Shown one piece after another: positions 6,394-6,464 of a DNA stretch of 6,464 nucleotides. Source of the stretch: UBA6911 sp964481255 (GTDB taxonomy: Bacteria; Acidobacteriota; UBA6911); the NCBI GenBank assembly GCA_964481255.1, contig CAYZTZ010000173.1:1-6464 (forward strand), read 5' to 3'. Both the position numbers and the translations under genes were made by a program. Each line of letters starts with the position of its first letter. Position 1 is the stretch's first letter. Below the pieces are notes generated by a model. The model searched no databases. It was not told the origin of the DNA and saw only the letters and a program-made list of their open reading frames with translations.

Positions 6394-6426
6394 GCACGGC
6401 TCCCTTTTCCTGTGTGAGCACGGCTC
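6387..6426. repeat. Exact 16-base direct repeat, 24-base period
   Basis: TGTGTGAGCACGGCTC occurs at 6387-6402 and 6411-6426 with an 8-base spacer (CCTTTTCC). The first copy overlaps the end of the DciA-like gene and provides its TGA stop (6391-6393). Confidence 0.8.
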
Positions 6427-6439
6427 TCCAGAGCCGTGC
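6418..6439. repeat. Near-perfect palindrome, REP-like hairpin, possible terminator
   Basis: GCACGGCTCT, CC, AGAGCCGTGC forms a 9-10-bp stem with a tiny loop. It sits 24 bases after the last gene's stop and is followed by GTCAGCTTATTGTT, too poor in U to be a clear intrinsic terminator. With the direct repeat it looks like part of an interspersed palindromic element; it may also protect or end the operon transcript. Confidence 0.6.
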
Positions 6440-6464
6440 GTCAGCTTATTGTTCAGACAGACGG

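Noticed and set aside
6387..6464. Start of a CRISPR array
   Set aside because: Two 16-base repeats with an 8-base spacer and a palindromic second copy do not fit CRISPR repeat or spacer lengths.

Overview
The window holds three genes, all on the + strand, in a fairly GC-rich bacterial scaffold that contains a 100-N assembly gap (3877-3976). The most interesting gene is the first (101-1162). It encodes a 353-residue protein with an N-terminal CARF domain of the APE2256/Crn1-like type, a central winged-helix-like segment and a C-terminal domain that I align by eye with RelE-type ribosome-dependent mRNA interferases. This matches the architecture of Cami1, a cyclic-oligoadenylate-activated effector of type III CRISPR-Cas. 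No CRISPR array, cas10 or adaptation gene is in the window. The gene stands next to unrelated genes, so any partner system must lie upstream of base 1 or elsewhere in the genome.

Bases 1163-1466 form a 304-base intergenic stretch without a convincing gene. It starts with a pyrimidine-rich tract and a GC-rich hairpin without a U-run. It then has a good TATAAT box (1334-1339), a dyad starting at about the predicted +1 (1346-1366) and a second strong hairpin (1392-1421) in the presumed leader of the next gene.

From 1479 to 6085 lies what I read as one very large gene for an exported multi-propeller protein, split by the assembly gap. Its parts in order are: signal peptide; Kelch propeller A with seven GG motifs, mostly exactly 48 codons apart; a YVTN/SPDG-type propeller B; a pair of beta-sandwich-like modules, the first cut by the gap; Kelch propeller C with seven more GG motifs; and a second pair of the same beta-sandwich modules. 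Both sides of the gap are open to its edges. The arbitrary 100-N length puts them in different frames, which creates a false C-terminus (to 4091) and a false internal start (GTG 4022). Module spacing suggests the real gap is near 257 bases, and frame requires a length of 2 modulo 3. The whole protein would be about 1,590 residues and act outside the cytoplasm; its ligand is unknown.

Two bases after its stop codon, a TTG start (6088) opens a 101-codon gene for a DUF721/DciA-like protein, a family linked to loading of the replicative helicase. The window ends in a small repeat cluster: a 16-base exact direct repeat at 24-base spacing, the second copy of which forms a near-perfect hairpin.

The organism is probably an uncultured Gram-negative-type bacterium. 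Long signal-peptide-bearing Kelch proteins with 'VN' beta-sandwich modules and a stand-alone DUF721 protein would suit Acidobacteriota or a similar phylum, but this is a weak guess. The three genes show no shared pathway. The CARF gene looks like an independent defence gene, and the secreted protein and DciA-like gene are joined only by translational coupling.
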